Source: Pseudoalteromonas sp. XI10 (lineage in GTDB: Bacteria > Pseudomonadota > Gammaproteobacteria > Enterobacterales > Alteromonadaceae). Taken from it: a stretch of 64,000 bases of DNA. Where the stretch lies: assembly GCF_001469895.1 (NCBI RefSeq), contig NZ_LOPY01000060.1, positions 165,112 to 229,111 of the forward strand. Direction: 5' to 3'. The notes below the pieces were generated by a model that was given only the letters and a program-made list of their open reading frames with translations, was not told the origin of the DNA and ran no database searches. The translations under genes were made by a program, and so were the position numbers. How positions within the stretch are numbered: the first letter of the stretch is position 1; every line of letters starts with the position of its first letter. Positions 35,282 through 44,780 of this stretch are shown piece by piece.

Positions 35282-37285
35282 CTATAGAAGCTTTACTAAC
35301 TTACGAGTTCTATTAGGCTCTGTAAGGTATAAAAACTCTGTTAAATCATGGGCACTGTTGATCAACATATGTTGCTTAGGTTGAGTTAGTTGCCAACTTT
35401 CTGTTGCAGCGGTTGCCAAATCAATACGCTGGAAATTAATAGTATCAGCATGTTCCATAGTGACCGCTAATTGCTGATTACTTACAGATATACCAATGAT
35501 GTCATTGTTAGCTGCCTGCCAAACAGTCTCAGTATCTCCTCGGCTATTAACTCGGAACACTTCGTTGCTATTTGAAAAATAGATCTGGTCTTGCTCATCT
35601 AAATCCATGCCATAGCAGCTTAAACGTTTCCCTGAGCCAGTAAATGGTGTCAAAGTTAGGCTTGTTAAATCGAATTTTGCAGGGTGAAATGTCTGTCCAT
35701 CCTCTGCTCGATATGAAACTAAAACCGCATCTTCATTGTGATACATTTCTCTCAAATAGAAAGAATGATTGCCGTGAGGAATTGTTTCATAAGTACCACT
35801 GCTTAAATCAATTTTAAACAATGTATCTTTACTTGCGGTGTAAACCTGCCGTGCGTCCTGGCTCCAAACAATGCCAAATAACTCATGATTATCAGGGTTA
35901 GCAAAAATGCGCGTTTGCTTGCCATTATCGTATAAAAACAATTGTTTTAATCCAAAACGATGAGACTCAAAAACAAATTTCGTTGAGTCTGGCGAAAACA
36001 CGGGTAAAAAGTCGATTGATGAGGTATCTACGAGTTTGGTCAGAGTGTCAGGGTTAGCACGTGTTTGGCTAACAATATCTACATCAACATTCACTAGCTC
36101 CATCAAAATGGCTTCAGCGTCAGGTGTGTACTGTGCATCACGAATTATTTGATAATTATTAAATGAAATTAGCTGAAGCTCACCATCTAGCTCTAGATTA
36201 ACAAGCTGATTTCGTTGGCTAATTAATAGCGCTTGATTGTTCGGGTGCCAACTTAACCCTTGAATACCGTTTTCTATAATGGCAATAGTTTGTATTTTTT
36301 TACTGCCAAGGTCGAGTACATCAATACGGTATTTGTTTTGCCCCGCTTCAATACCCATTGCGACTTTACGGCCATCTTTCGATAACGCATTAACAAGTAA
36401 CCAATCTTGCTGTGTAGCAGCTAGTAAATGTGTCTTTTGTTTAGATTCTAAGTTAAGTGAAACGAGTCGAGTATCGTTGTTTAGTTTATCTTTTTCTATG
36501 TAAAAGAGCAGCTTATCAGCATGCCAATCGATGTGGTGACTAGTTACAACGGTGTCATTAAAAACACTCACCGTCGCTTGTTCTAACGGCTGAAATTTCG
36601 ATAAATCAATGCTTAATGTGTTCAGATATTGTTTCTGCTCTGCGCTTTTCACAAACGCAATCGCATTATCGGAGTTAGACCACCCCAAAGCGTAGTAGCT
36701 TGCTGCGTCTTCAGTTAGCTTCACCTCTCGCTCAGTCGCAAGCTCTTTAATCCAAATCTGCTGACTTCCTTTATTACCTCGAACAAAAGCAAGGTACTTA
36801 CCACTATGTGAAAGTGACAAATTAGCTTCATTTAGTTCACTCGAAGTGAGTGGCATCAACTGGGTAAAGTGAGCAGTATCTTGCTGTTTAGGGATTAGTT
36901 GCCACGCAATAGCAATAAGGCTTATTAATAAAACAAACAGCAACCCAAGATGTTGCCCTTTTAGTTTTTTGCTTTGCCCCTGTGTTACTTTTTCAAGGCT
37001 ATAACCGCGCTTAGGGTGTGTAATTATATACTGCGGATTTTTGGCATCTTCTTGAAGTGCTTTTCGTAGTAATGCGATACAACGCTGTACCGAACTGGGG
37101 TTATAGGTAGCATTAGGCCACACTTTTGCAAAGATTACTTCTTGGCTTACAACTTCACCTTTATTTAAATAAAGGGTATGTAATACATCCATGACCTTTG
37201 GCTCGACTATTTGCTCATAATCTTGCGATGAAATTAAACATCGACTCTCATCAATTGCAAATTTACCGATTCGATAACGCGCCAC
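35282..37285 (-). CDS. CadC-like membrane regulator with winged helix and beta-propeller
   Basis: 667 residues, start GTG with GGAGAAG five bases upstream. N-terminal OmpR/PhoB-type winged helix (about 1-100, with SVQRCIALLRKALQ and YIITHPKRGYSL), a single membrane span (about 112-130), and a large periplasmic region of TolB/PD40-like repeats (LSHSGKYLAF, FSPDSTKFVFES). CadC-type proteins regulate transcription from the membrane. It is divergent from the membrane spermidine-synthase-like gene, a possible target. Signal unknown. Confidence 0.85.
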   Translation of the reverse strand: MARYRIGKFAIDESRCLISSQDYEQIVEPKVMDVLHTLYLNKGEVVSQEVIFAKVWPNATYNPSSVQRCIALLRKALQEDAKNPQYIITHPKRGYSLEKVTQGQSKKLKGQHLGLLFVLLISLIAIAWQLIPKQQDTAHFTQLMPLTSSELNEANLSLSHSGKYLAFVRGNKGSQQIWIKELATEREVKLTEDAASYYALGWSNSDNAIAFVKSAEQKQYLNTLSIDLSKFQPLEQATVSVFNDTVVTSHHIDWHADKLLFYIEKDKLNNDTRLVSLNLESKQKTHLLAATQQDWLLVNALSKDGRKVAMGIEAGQNKYRIDVLDLGSKKIQTIAIIENGIQGLSWHPNNQALLISQRNQLVNLELDGELQLISFNNYQIIRDAQYTPDAEAILMELVNVDVDIVSQTRANPDTLTKLVDTSSIDFLPVFSPDSTKFVFESHRFGLKQLFLYDNGKQTRIFANPDNHELFGIVWSQDARQVYTASKDTLFKIDLSSGTYETIPHGNHSFYLREMYHNEDAVLVSYRAEDGQTFHPAKFDLTSLTLTPFTGSGKRLSCYGMDLDEQDQIYFSNSNEVFRVNSRGDTETVWQAANNDIIGISVSNQQLAVTMEHADTINFQRIDLATAATESWQLTQPKQHMLINSAHDLTEFLYLTEPNRTRKLVKLL

Positions 37286-37415
37286 TTACTTCTCCAATAA
37301 ATATTTACGAATCAAAGATTAAGGTTTTCTTAAGAGAAACTCAAGGGTTACTCCATTGTCACTTTGCTCTGGCTATTGGATTGTTTTTGCTATCTCAAAA
37401 TAGGTAATAAAAACA

Positions 37416-39416
37416 ATGTATAAATATTTATCAACGCTCTCTATTTTCATCAGTGCTTTTTTAATTTTTCAAATTCAGCCGATGCTTTCAAAGCAACTTC
37501 TCCCGCAATTTGGTGGCGGTGCCTCTATCTGGTCAGCAAGTTTAGTGTTTTATCAAGTCATGTTACTTATTGGCTATTTCTATGCGCATAAAATGGGTCG
37601 CTTTCATATTAAGTTGCAGGTAGTCACCCATATAGTTTTAGTCACCTTTGCCACACTCATTGTTGTGACACAATTTGCAGCTCCAAATCTCACAAATTGG
37701 CCGCCTACGCTTGCGGTGTTTGTTAATTTATTTATAGAAATTGGTCCAATATTTATTCTACTGAGCGCTACTAGCGTACTTTTACAAAGATGGTATGTGC
37801 AAACTGCTTCAGCCCAGGTGCCTTACCATTGGTATTCCATCTCAAACTTGGGTTCTTTACTGGCATTAATGAGCTACCCGCTCGTTTATGAATTACTATT
37901 TTCTTTAGAGCAGCAAACTACATACTGGCTATTTGGACTTATCAGCTACTGCTTGTTATTAGCACTTCTAGTAATATTTTTACTAAAAAAAATACCCGAT
38001 TTATCAAGAGCATCTATTCAAACTAGGCCTTTCACGCTTTTAAAAGGTAAAGGTCAATGGCTGTTATTAAGTGCCTTAAGCTCAGCCATGTTGGTATCTA
38101 CCACGCATATGATCAGCACTAATATTCCTCCCATGCCATTACTTTGGTCGTTACCTCTTGTAATTTACTTGCTCACCTTTAGTTATACGTTTGCCAATAA
38201 AGCAAATTATCATCGTCATGTGTGGGCATATGTGTTTATATTTTCGGCTTTTGCAGGTCTGTTAATGTTTTATTTTGGCAGCTTATTCAATGCCCTAGCC
38301 CAGCTTATAATTTACAGCCTGATTCTATTAACCGCCGGTATGATCTGTCATGGTGAACTGAGAAACAAAGCCCCTGAAAACGAGCAATTTACCATTTTTT
38401 ATTTTTATATCGCCCTTGGCGGTGTGTTAGGTTCGCTTTTCAGTACGCTCATTGCCCCATTGCTATTTGTCCAGATTGACGAGTATTTACTTACATTAGC
38501 GGTTATTTTTAGTTTTGTGTGTTACTACCAAACAAAAGCTAAAACAAAACAGCTCAAATTCACTCTCGCAACCAGCTCAGTTACTTGGTTAGCATGCTAT
38601 TGTTTTTTAGCGGTAAACTTTAACCAATATAACGTTGCAACTAGCCGCAACTTTTATGGCTATTTAGCGGTTAAAGATATAAACACTCAATCAATAAAAG
38701 AAAGGCGCTTAATTGACGGCACCACGATTCATGGCTCAGAGCCACTAAATCCAAGCCAACAGTTTGGGCAAAGTTATTACCACCAGCATACTGGTGTCGC
38801 TAAGTCACTTGCCATACTAAAGCAACACAGCGCACTAAACATTGGCGTGATTGGTTTAGGTGCGGGCGTTTTAGCTCGGTTTGCAGACCAACAGGATAGT
38901 ATTCACTTTTTTGAGCTAAACCCTGATGTGTACAAGATGGCAAAGCGTTATTTCTCATATTTAGAAAACAGTGAAGCCAAGCTCACAGTCAGCTTAGGGG
39001 ATGGTCGTATTGCGCTAAAAAATAATGCGAACGAAGTATTTGATGTTTTAATTATTGATGCATTTTCCAGTGATGTAATTCCTGCACATTTGCTAACCCA
39101 AGAAGCAATGTCACTTTATTGGCAAAGGCTCAATGAAAATGGCGTATTGATTGTGCATATCTCAAATAATCATATCGACTTACTGCCTGTATTACAGGCA
39201 CATAGCCAACATTTTAATAAGGCAATGTTAAAGTTTAGCTATCAAGGCCATAGCCCATCAGACATAGGCTCAGACTGGGTGGTGTTAACTGATAATCAGG
39301 CTTTTTTAAATCGTGTATCTATCAGTGATTTGTCGCCTATTAAACGCTACCCACATAGCGAGTTGGCAATGTGGACTGATAGCAAACACAGTCTACTCCC
39401 CTTATTAAAATTCTAA
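37416..39416 (+). CDS. Membrane protein with spermidine-synthase-like domain
   Basis: 666 residues. The first approximately 410 form many membrane helices (beginning FISAFLIFQIQPMLSKQLLP). The C-terminal part is a spermine/spermidine-synthase-like Rossmann methyltransferase fold: IGVIGLGAGVLARFAD, FFELNPDVYKMAKRYF, GDGRIAL, VLIIDAFSSDVIPAHLLT. The acidic residue pattern fits binding of an S-adenosyl donor. Whether it makes a polyamine is unknown; this fused architecture is widespread but poorly studied. Divergent from the CadC-like regulator. Confidence 0.85.
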   Translation: MYKYLSTLSIFISAFLIFQIQPMLSKQLLPQFGGGASIWSASLVFYQVMLLIGYFYAHKMGRFHIKLQVVTHIVLVTFATLIVVTQFAAPNLTNWPPTLAVFVNLFIEIGPIFILLSATSVLLQRWYVQTASAQVPYHWYSISNLGSLLALMSYPLVYELLFSLEQQTTYWLFGLISYCLLLALLVIFLLKKIPDLSRASIQTRPFTLLKGKGQWLLLSALSSAMLVSTTHMISTNIPPMPLLWSLPLVIYLLTFSYTFANKANYHRHVWAYVFIFSAFAGLLMFYFGSLFNALAQLIIYSLILLTAGMICHGELRNKAPENEQFTIFYFYIALGGVLGSLFSTLIAPLLFVQIDEYLLTLAVIFSFVCYYQTKAKTKQLKFTLATSSVTWLACYCFLAVNFNQYNVATSRNFYGYLAVKDINTQSIKERRLIDGTTIHGSEPLNPSQQFGQSYYHQHTGVAKSLAILKQHSALNIGVIGLGAGVLARFADQQDSIHFFELNPDVYKMAKRYFSYLENSEAKLTVSLGDGRIALKNNANEVFDVLIIDAFSSDVIPAHLLTQEAMSLYWQRLNENGVLIVHISNNHIDLLPVLQAHSQHFNKAMLKFSYQGHSPSDIGSDWVVLTDNQAFLNRVSISDLSPIKRYPHSELAMWTDSKHSLLPLLKF

Positions 39417-39423
39417 CAGGCAT

Positions 39424-39451
39424 AAAAAAGCGCGATGATAATCATCGCGCT
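39424..39451 (-). terminator. Terminator of aroC
   Basis: Near-perfect palindrome AGCGCGATGAT-A-ATCATCGCGCT (39429-39451), followed on the minus strand by U6 (39429-39424). Confidence 0.85.
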
Positions 39452-39484
39452 CATTAACTGCGTTTACTTTATTTAAAGTCGCGC

Positions 39485-40582
39485 TTAAATCGAACCTTTG
39501 ATTGGTCCATGTTCGTGGCTTACATGTGGGTTTTGACCTCGTTGGCGCAATAAGTGATCCATTAAGGTAATCGCCATCATCGCCTCAGCAATAGGAATTG
39601 CACGAATGCCCACACATGGGTCATGACGTCCTTTGGTGATCATCTCTACCGCTTCGTTGCTGGTATTAATGCTATTACCCGGTATGGTAATGCTTGAGGT
39701 TGGCTTAAGTGCGATAGAAGCAATGATATCTTGCCCTGTCGAAATACCTGCAAGCACACCGCCCGCGTGATTAGATGTAAAACCATCAGGAGTCAATTCA
39801 TCACGGTGCTCAGAGCCTTTTTGCTCAACCACATCAAAGCCGTCACCAATCTCAACGCCTTTTACTGCATTAATGCTCATTAATGAGTGTGCAAGCTCTG
39901 CATCTAAGCGATCAAATACTGGCTCACCAAGACCAACAGGCACATTTTTAGCAACCACTTTAACTTTAGCGCCTACAGAATCACCTTGTTTTTTTAGGTC
40001 GCGCATGTATTCATCAAGCGCGTCTAATTTACTCGGATCAGGGAAGAAAAATGCATTGTTTTCCACTTCATCCCAGTTGTAATCTTCAGCTTTAATTGGC
40101 CCAAGCTGGCTCAAACAAGCACGTACTTCAATACCATGAAATTGTTTAAGGTATTTTTTTGCAATTGCACCCGCCGCTACACGAATCGCCGTTTCACGGG
40201 CAGAAGAGCGACCACCACCTCGGTAATCACGAATACCGTATTTATGCCAATAGGTATAATCACCATGACCTGGGCGAAATACATCGGCAATTTTGCCGTA
40301 ATCTTTTGAACGTTGGTCGGTGTTTTCAATCAGTAAACCAATGCTAGTACCTGTGGTTTTACCTTCGAATACACCAGAAAGAATTTTTACTTCGTCACTT
40401 TCGCGGCGCTGTGTTGTATAACGACTTTGCCCCGGCTTGCGACGGTCTAAATCAATTTGTAAATCGGCCTCACTAATTTCAAGACCTGCTGGTGTGCCAT
40501 CTACAACGCCGCCTAATGCAACGCCGTGGCTCTCACCAAAGGTGGACACTTTAAATAGTTGCCCGATGCTATTACCTGCCAT
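39485..40582 (-). CDS. aroC: Chorismate synthase
   Basis: 365 residues. Last shikimate-pathway step, EPSP to chorismate, with reduced FMN as cofactor. Signatures: GESHGVALGGVVDG, RPGHGDYTYWHKYGIRDYRGGGRSSARET and the C-terminal KGRHDPCVGIRAIPIAEAM. Downstream of prmB as in E. coli, with a hairpin in the 65-base spacer and a strong terminator behind. Confidence 0.98.
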   Translation of the reverse strand: MAGNSIGQLFKVSTFGESHGVALGGVVDGTPAGLEISEADLQIDLDRRKPGQSRYTTQRRESDEVKILSGVFEGKTTGTSIGLLIENTDQRSKDYGKIADVFRPGHGDYTYWHKYGIRDYRGGGRSSARETAIRVAAGAIAKKYLKQFHGIEVRACLSQLGPIKAEDYNWDEVENNAFFFPDPSKLDALDEYMRDLKKQGDSVGAKVKVVAKNVPVGLGEPVFDRLDAELAHSLMSINAVKGVEIGDGFDVVEQKGSEHRDELTPDGFTSNHAGGVLAGISTGQDIIASIALKPTSSITIPGNSINTSNEAVEMITKGRHDPCVGIRAIPIAEAMMAITLMDHLLRQRGQNPHVSHEHGPIKGSI

Positions 40583-40613
40583 TAATTTTCCTCATTCCTA
40601 ATGACTACTGAGA

Positions 40614-40636
40614 CCGAGCCCTCAGGCTCGGCTTTT
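40614..40636 (+). other. Hairpin in the prmB-aroC spacer
   Basis: CCGAGCC-CTCA-GGCTCGG (40614-40631) followed by CTTTT on the plus strand. The U-tail points against the direction of prmB-aroC, so it could stop antisense transcription or be an RNA-stability stem in the operon transcript. Confidence 0.45.
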
Positions 40637-40647
40637 AAAATCTGCTG

Positions 40648-41583
40648 TTAATCTGCGAAATACTTAACAAGTTGCTGTTTGCTGATCACAAACACACCAA
40701 GACCACCTTGTTCGAATTCAACCCACTCAAATGGTGCGCCTGGGTACAGCTCTTCCATATGTACCATAGAGTTGCCAACTTCGACAAATAACAAACCGTT
40801 ATCAGTTAGATGCTCGGCAGCTTCAGCTAAGATGGTACGAGTAACATCAAGACCATCATGACCCGATGCTAAACCAAGCTCTGGCTCATGATGGAATTCA
40901 CGAGGTAAATCAGCCATATCTTCAGCATCAACATACGGTGGGTTTGCTACGATCAGGTCATATTTTTGACCCGGAATACCACTAAACACGTCTGACTGAA
41001 TTGGCAGTACACGGTCATTTAGCATGTAATCGCTAATATTAATATCAGCAACTTCGAGCGCTTCATATGAAATATCAACCGCATCGACCTGTGCATCTTC
41101 AAATGCTTGTGCAAGTGCAATAGCGATACATGCAGAGCCGGTACATAAATCAAGAATGCGCGTTACTGAGCTTGGCTCTTCTAACCAAGGTGCAAAGCGA
41201 TTATTAATTAACTCTGCAAATGGCGAACGTGGAATTAACACGCGCTCATCAACATAAAACGGCATACCTGCAAACCACGCTGTGTTGGTCAGGTACGGTA
41301 CTGGCGTACAATCATTAATACGCTCTGCAATTAGTTCAGCTAAACGGTTTTTCTCGGTGCTGGTTAAACGCGCATGCATTAACTCTTTTGGCGCATCTAT
41401 TGGCAAACTTAATGCTGGTAATAGTAAGCTAACTGCTTCATCCCACGCATTGTCTGTGCCGTGCCCAAAGAAAATACCACTGCTGGCAAATTGACTGGTT
41501 GTCCAACGTAACCAATCATGCAACGTTGAAAGTTCTGCAATTGCCTCGTCTAAAATTGCGTCTTCTATCTGGAAATGGTTCAT
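40648..41583 (-). CDS. prmB: Ribosomal protein L3 glutamine methyltransferase
   Basis: 311 residues. SAM-dependent N5-methylation of a Gln in ribosomal protein L3. N-terminal helical domain (1-100); Rossmann fold with ILDLCTGSACIAIALAQ; and the catalytic NPPY (IVANPPYVDAEDM) typical of Gln methyltransferases. PrmB is preferred over PrmC because of the N-terminal part and the aroC/smrB neighbourhood. Divergent from smrB. Confidence 0.95.
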   Translation of the reverse strand: MNHFQIEDAILDEAIAELSTLHDWLRWTTSQFASSGIFFGHGTDNAWDEAVSLLLPALSLPIDAPKELMHARLTSTEKNRLAELIAERINDCTPVPYLTNTAWFAGMPFYVDERVLIPRSPFAELINNRFAPWLEEPSSVTRILDLCTGSACIAIALAQAFEDAQVDAVDISYEALEVADINISDYMLNDRVLPIQSDVFSGIPGQKYDLIVANPPYVDAEDMADLPREFHHEPELGLASGHDGLDVTRTILAEAAEHLTDNGLLFVEVGNSMVHMEELYPGAPFEWVEFEQGGLGVFVISKQQLVKYFAD

Positions 41584-41684
41584 GTATGTTCCTTAACTTT
41601 CAAAGTCTGTTCTGACGCGTATTGTACCGTCTTTTCAGTTGGTTTTTACTCGATTTTTAGCGTTTTTTTGTTTAGACTGCCGCC

Positions 41685-42242
41685 ATGAAAAAAGATCCCC
41701 ACGCCAACAACCACATTAGCACTGACGATATTGACTTATTTCGTCAGAGTATCAGTGGTGCCAAAGCATTTAAACAAGACACTATTCGATTCACCAATAA
41801 GCCTAAAGTGTCACAAGCGAAGCAATTTTCCCAGCAAAAAAAGCAACATCAGGCAGAATTTTTCTTTTCTGATGAATATGTACCAGACATCGACACTCAT
41901 GGCACCGTAAGTTATGTCAAACCAGGTCACGATAGCTTTTTAGCAAAGCAACTTCGCCGTGGAGATTACCCACCTGATTTAACCCTTGATTTACATGGCC
42001 TAAATAAAGAATTAGCCAAAGATGAGTTGGCGGGTTTAATTCATGAGTGTAAAAAGCAGCATTACTATTGCGCTTGTGTTGTACATGGTATTGGTGAGCG
42101 CATACTTAAACACAAGGTACCGCAATATTTAGTTCAACACCCTGATGTGATTGCTATGCACCAAGCGCCTCTTGAATTTGGTGGTAAAGGTGCAGTACTT
42201 ATTTTAATTAATCTTCCACAAAGTGATGAGTTCAGACGCTAA
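41685..42242 (+). CDS. smrB: Ribosome-rescue endonuclease SmrB
   Basis: 185 residues. In E. coli SmrB cleaves mRNA between collided ribosomes. A basic N-terminal extension is followed by an Smr domain (about 98-180) with TLDLHGLNKELAKDEL and VVHGIGERILKHKVPQYL, holding the DLH and HGxG motifs. Divergent from prmB, as in E. coli. Confidence 0.94.
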   Translation: MKKDPHANNHISTDDIDLFRQSISGAKAFKQDTIRFTNKPKVSQAKQFSQQKKQHQAEFFFSDEYVPDIDTHGTVSYVKPGHDSFLAKQLRRGDYPPDLTLDLHGLNKELAKDELAGLIHECKKQHYYCACVVHGIGERILKHKVPQYLVQHPDVIAMHQAPLEFGGKGAVLILINLPQSDEFRR

Positions 42243-42266
42243 CGTCTTTTTATCATAAGGCCTAAA

Positions 42267-43187
42267 GTGCATATTTTTTCGATTATCTTTCCACTGATTT
42301 TTATCGTGTTAAGTGGTTACATTAGCTCGCGAAGCAAGTTTTTATCGAAAGAGCATATAGCAGGGTTAAGTAAGTTTACTTTTTATATCAGTGTGCCTGC
42401 TTTTCTATTTTTAAATATGGCCCAAGCCGATTTACAAAATAGTGTGTCTATTGCAGGCTTTTTGAGCTTTTACATTCCGGTATTGGCCATTTACGCCCTC
42501 GGCTATGTTCTTGACCGCTATCTCATTAGCAAGCAATCTGCGCCGTCACGTCATGCTGTATTTGCCCTTGGCAGTAGTTACTCAAATACAGTACTGGTAG
42601 GTTTACCTATTATTATTGCTGCACTTGGGCAGCAGATGGTCGGCATTGTGTTTATGATCATCACTTTTCATAGCGCACTTTTGTTTACCCTCACCTTTTT
42701 GCTCAGCGCTAAATCGCAGCAAACATTTTCTTGGCGAGCATTTGCTAAAAACATGCTGCTGAATCCAGTCGTGTTAAGCATAAGTAGCGGCTTGGCTGTT
42801 AACCTACTTGGCTTTACACTTTTTGATGATTTAGCAAATGGCCTGAGTCTACTTGCCAAACCTGCCATTGCCTGTGCGTTATTTGTATTAGGGGCGAACC
42901 TTGCGTTTTATAAAGTGGCCGACAACTTACAAGCCTCACTCATTGCAACCATCATCAAGCTAGTTGTATTACCGTGCGGGGTCTACTTTTTTGCAGGCAA
43001 CGTATTCAACCTAGAGCAATCATTACTGCACGTGTTAGTACTTTTAAGCGCCTCTCCTTTAGGGGTCAACGCTTATCTAATCGCCAATCAAATTAAGCAA
43101 CACCAAGCGACACTGGCAAGTAGCGTCGTTCTTTCAACTGTATTGAGTGTGGTGAGCTTTAGTATTTGGTTAAGTATTTTACTTTAG
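42267..43187 (+). CDS. AEC-family (auxin efflux carrier-like) transporter
   Basis: 306 residues, GTG start with AAGG upstream. About ten membrane helices in two halves, with typical stretches SKFTFYISVPAFLFLNMA, SSYSNTVLVGLPII and the C-terminal LSASPLGVNAYLIA. Such carriers move organic acids or similar solutes; substrate unknown. It ends two bases before the convergent SDR gene. Confidence 0.88.
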   Translation: MHIFSIIFPLIFIVLSGYISSRSKFLSKEHIAGLSKFTFYISVPAFLFLNMAQADLQNSVSIAGFLSFYIPVLAIYALGYVLDRYLISKQSAPSRHAVFALGSSYSNTVLVGLPIIIAALGQQMVGIVFMIITFHSALLFTLTFLLSAKSQQTFSWRAFAKNMLLNPVVLSISSGLAVNLLGFTLFDDLANGLSLLAKPAIACALFVLGANLAFYKVADNLQASLIATIIKLVVLPCGVYFFAGNVFNLEQSLLHVLVLLSASPLGVNAYLIANQIKQHQATLASSVVLSTVLSVVSFSIWLSILL

Positions 43188-43189
43188 TT

Positions 43190-43924
43190 TTATAAGCCAC
43201 CGGATACATCGATAAAACTGCCCGTTGTGAATGAGGCTTGCTCACTTGCCAAAAAGTAAATCGCTGAGGCAACCTCATCAGCCTCACCACCGCGTCCTAG
43301 CGGCAACTTAGATTTTAACCTATCAACTCGGTTTGCCTCACCGCCATCGCGGTGCATATCGGTATAAATAAGACCTGGCCTCACCCCATTAACTCGAATA
43401 CCTTTACTCGCCAGTTCTTTAGCAAGGCCAATCGTGAAGGTATCAAGTGCTCCTTTGGATGCGGCATAATCTAAGTATTCATTTGGCGAGCCTGTTCGCG
43501 ACGCACCCGATGAAATATTGACAATACTGCCTTTGTCCATACGCTTTATTGCTTCTCGCGCGCACAGAAAGGCGCCAGTAACATTACAACTTAAAATAGC
43601 GTTGATACGCTTAGCATCCACCTCTAATAACGGCATTTGCGGCATCATCATCGCTGCGTTATTAACTAACACATCTAACCGCGAAACCTGAGCATCTAAT
43701 TTAGCGAACATAGCGAGCACTTGCTGCTCATCGGCAATATCAGCTTGTAACAAATAGGCATTCACGCCAAGCGCATTTATCTCATCAGCGACCTGCTCTG
43801 CACTTGCTTGATCTGACTTATAGTTAATACACACATCATAGCCATGTTTAGCAAACAGTTTTGCTGTCGCTGCACCTATACCGCGGCCGCCTCCGGTAAT
43901 AAGAACCACTGGACTCTTGCTCAT
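43190..43924 (-). CDS. Short-chain dehydrogenase/reductase
   Basis: 244 residues. Classical SDR: cofactor motif TGGGRGIG (about 10-17), NNAA (NAG-like), catalytic Ser in SSGASR, and YAASK (Tyr/Lys). Arg and Lys near residues 16 and 36 would fit NADP(H). ATG overlaps the ASCH gene stop (ATGA). Substrate not deducible. Confidence 0.9.
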   Translation of the reverse strand: MSKSPVVLITGGGRGIGAATAKLFAKHGYDVCINYKSDQASAEQVADEINALGVNAYLLQADIADEQQVLAMFAKLDAQVSRLDVLVNNAAMMMPQMPLLEVDAKRINAILSCNVTGAFLCAREAIKRMDKGSIVNISSGASRTGSPNEYLDYAASKGALDTFTIGLAKELASKGIRVNGVRPGLIYTDMHRDGGEANRVDRLKSKLPLGRGGEADEVASAIYFLASEQASFTTGSFIDVSGGL

Positions 43925-44361
43925 TCTGACTCCTTGTAAACTAACCTAAACTGCTCACACACCAATGGCATCTCTGGGTGACATTGATAGCCTGTACCTG
44001 CGAGCTCTCGCTGGTAATAATCCCAATGCACACGCTGCCAGTACTCAAGGCTTTTGTCGCCCTCGCCTTCTAATGCGGCGTAATCGGCGCTTATTTGATT
44101 ATATGGGGTGATAGTTACAGAGACGGTTTCAATAATGCCGAGAGGCTGTCCCTGCCAATTGGTAAAAATGGCTAAATCACCAACTTCTGGAAGGGCTTCA
44201 TTATTGGCTTTAAACCAATAAAGTGAAGGGGTTGTTGCTTGTTTTACGCCATTTAAAACCAGCAATGCGCAGTCATTGGCATCTTGCTCATTGTCGCAAA
44301 AATGCCAATGTGGCAGTTCAATCACTTCGCGCCCTGATTGCTCATTAAAGCGAGCAATCAT
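43921..44361 (-). CDS. ASCH-domain protein
   Basis: 146 residues from ATG 44361. The reading frame is open up to a TTG at 44412, which would overlap the RidA gene by 32 bases, and the true start is uncertain. ASCH proteins have a PUA-like RNA-binding fold; some hydrolyse N4-acetylcytidine. Seen here: HWHFCDNEQDANDCALLVLNGVKQATTPSLYWF, a family-typical core, and GDLAIFTNWQGQPLGIIE. Coupled to the SDR downstream and RidA upstream. Confidence 0.8.
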   Translation of the reverse strand: MIARFNEQSGREVIELPHWHFCDNEQDANDCALLVLNGVKQATTPSLYWFKANNEALPEVGDLAIFTNWQGQPLGIIETVSVTITPYNQISADYAALEGEGDKSLEYWQRVHWDYYQRELAGTGYQCHPEMPLVCEQFRLVYKESE

Positions 44362-44380
44362 CTGCGCGATACGCTGCTCG

Positions 44381-44731
44381 TTACTTAACGGCTGCAACGA
44401 CAGAAATCTCAACTAATAATGCATCGCGCGCCATTTTTGCCTCAACACAAGCGCGAGCTGGTGCATGGCCCTGTGGCACCCATGCATCCCAAACAGCGTT
44501 CATTTGTGCAAAGTATTCCATGCTCTTCAGGTAAATTGTGGCACTTAGCATGTGCTCTTTGCTACTACCTGCTTCAATAAGTAGCGCTTCGACCTTATCT
44601 AGCATGGTTTGAGTTTGTTCGGTGATATCTTTTTCGGCATCAGCACAAACTTGGCCGCATAGGTATACTGTGCCGTTATGCTTAACGATGCGGCTCATAC
44701 GCGCACCGGTTTGTAAACGTTCGATTGTCAT
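44381..44731 (-). CDS. RidA/YjgF-family protein
   Basis: 116 residues. RidA-type enzymes hydrolyse reactive 2-aminoacrylate and other imines. The C-terminal APARACVEAKMA holds the Arg that binds the substrate carboxylate in active members. The start region MSRIVKHNGTVYLCGQV is typical of a RidA subgroup other than the archetype. First of a RidA-ASCH-SDR group. Confidence 0.88.
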   Translation of the reverse strand: MTIERLQTGARMSRIVKHNGTVYLCGQVCADAEKDITEQTQTMLDKVEALLIEAGSSKEHMLSATIYLKSMEYFAQMNAVWDAWVPQGHAPARACVEAKMARDALLVEISVVAAVK

Positions 44732-44780
44732 AGTAAGAACTTAAAAAATTAACAGTGGCGCTAATTTAGCAAATCCACTG

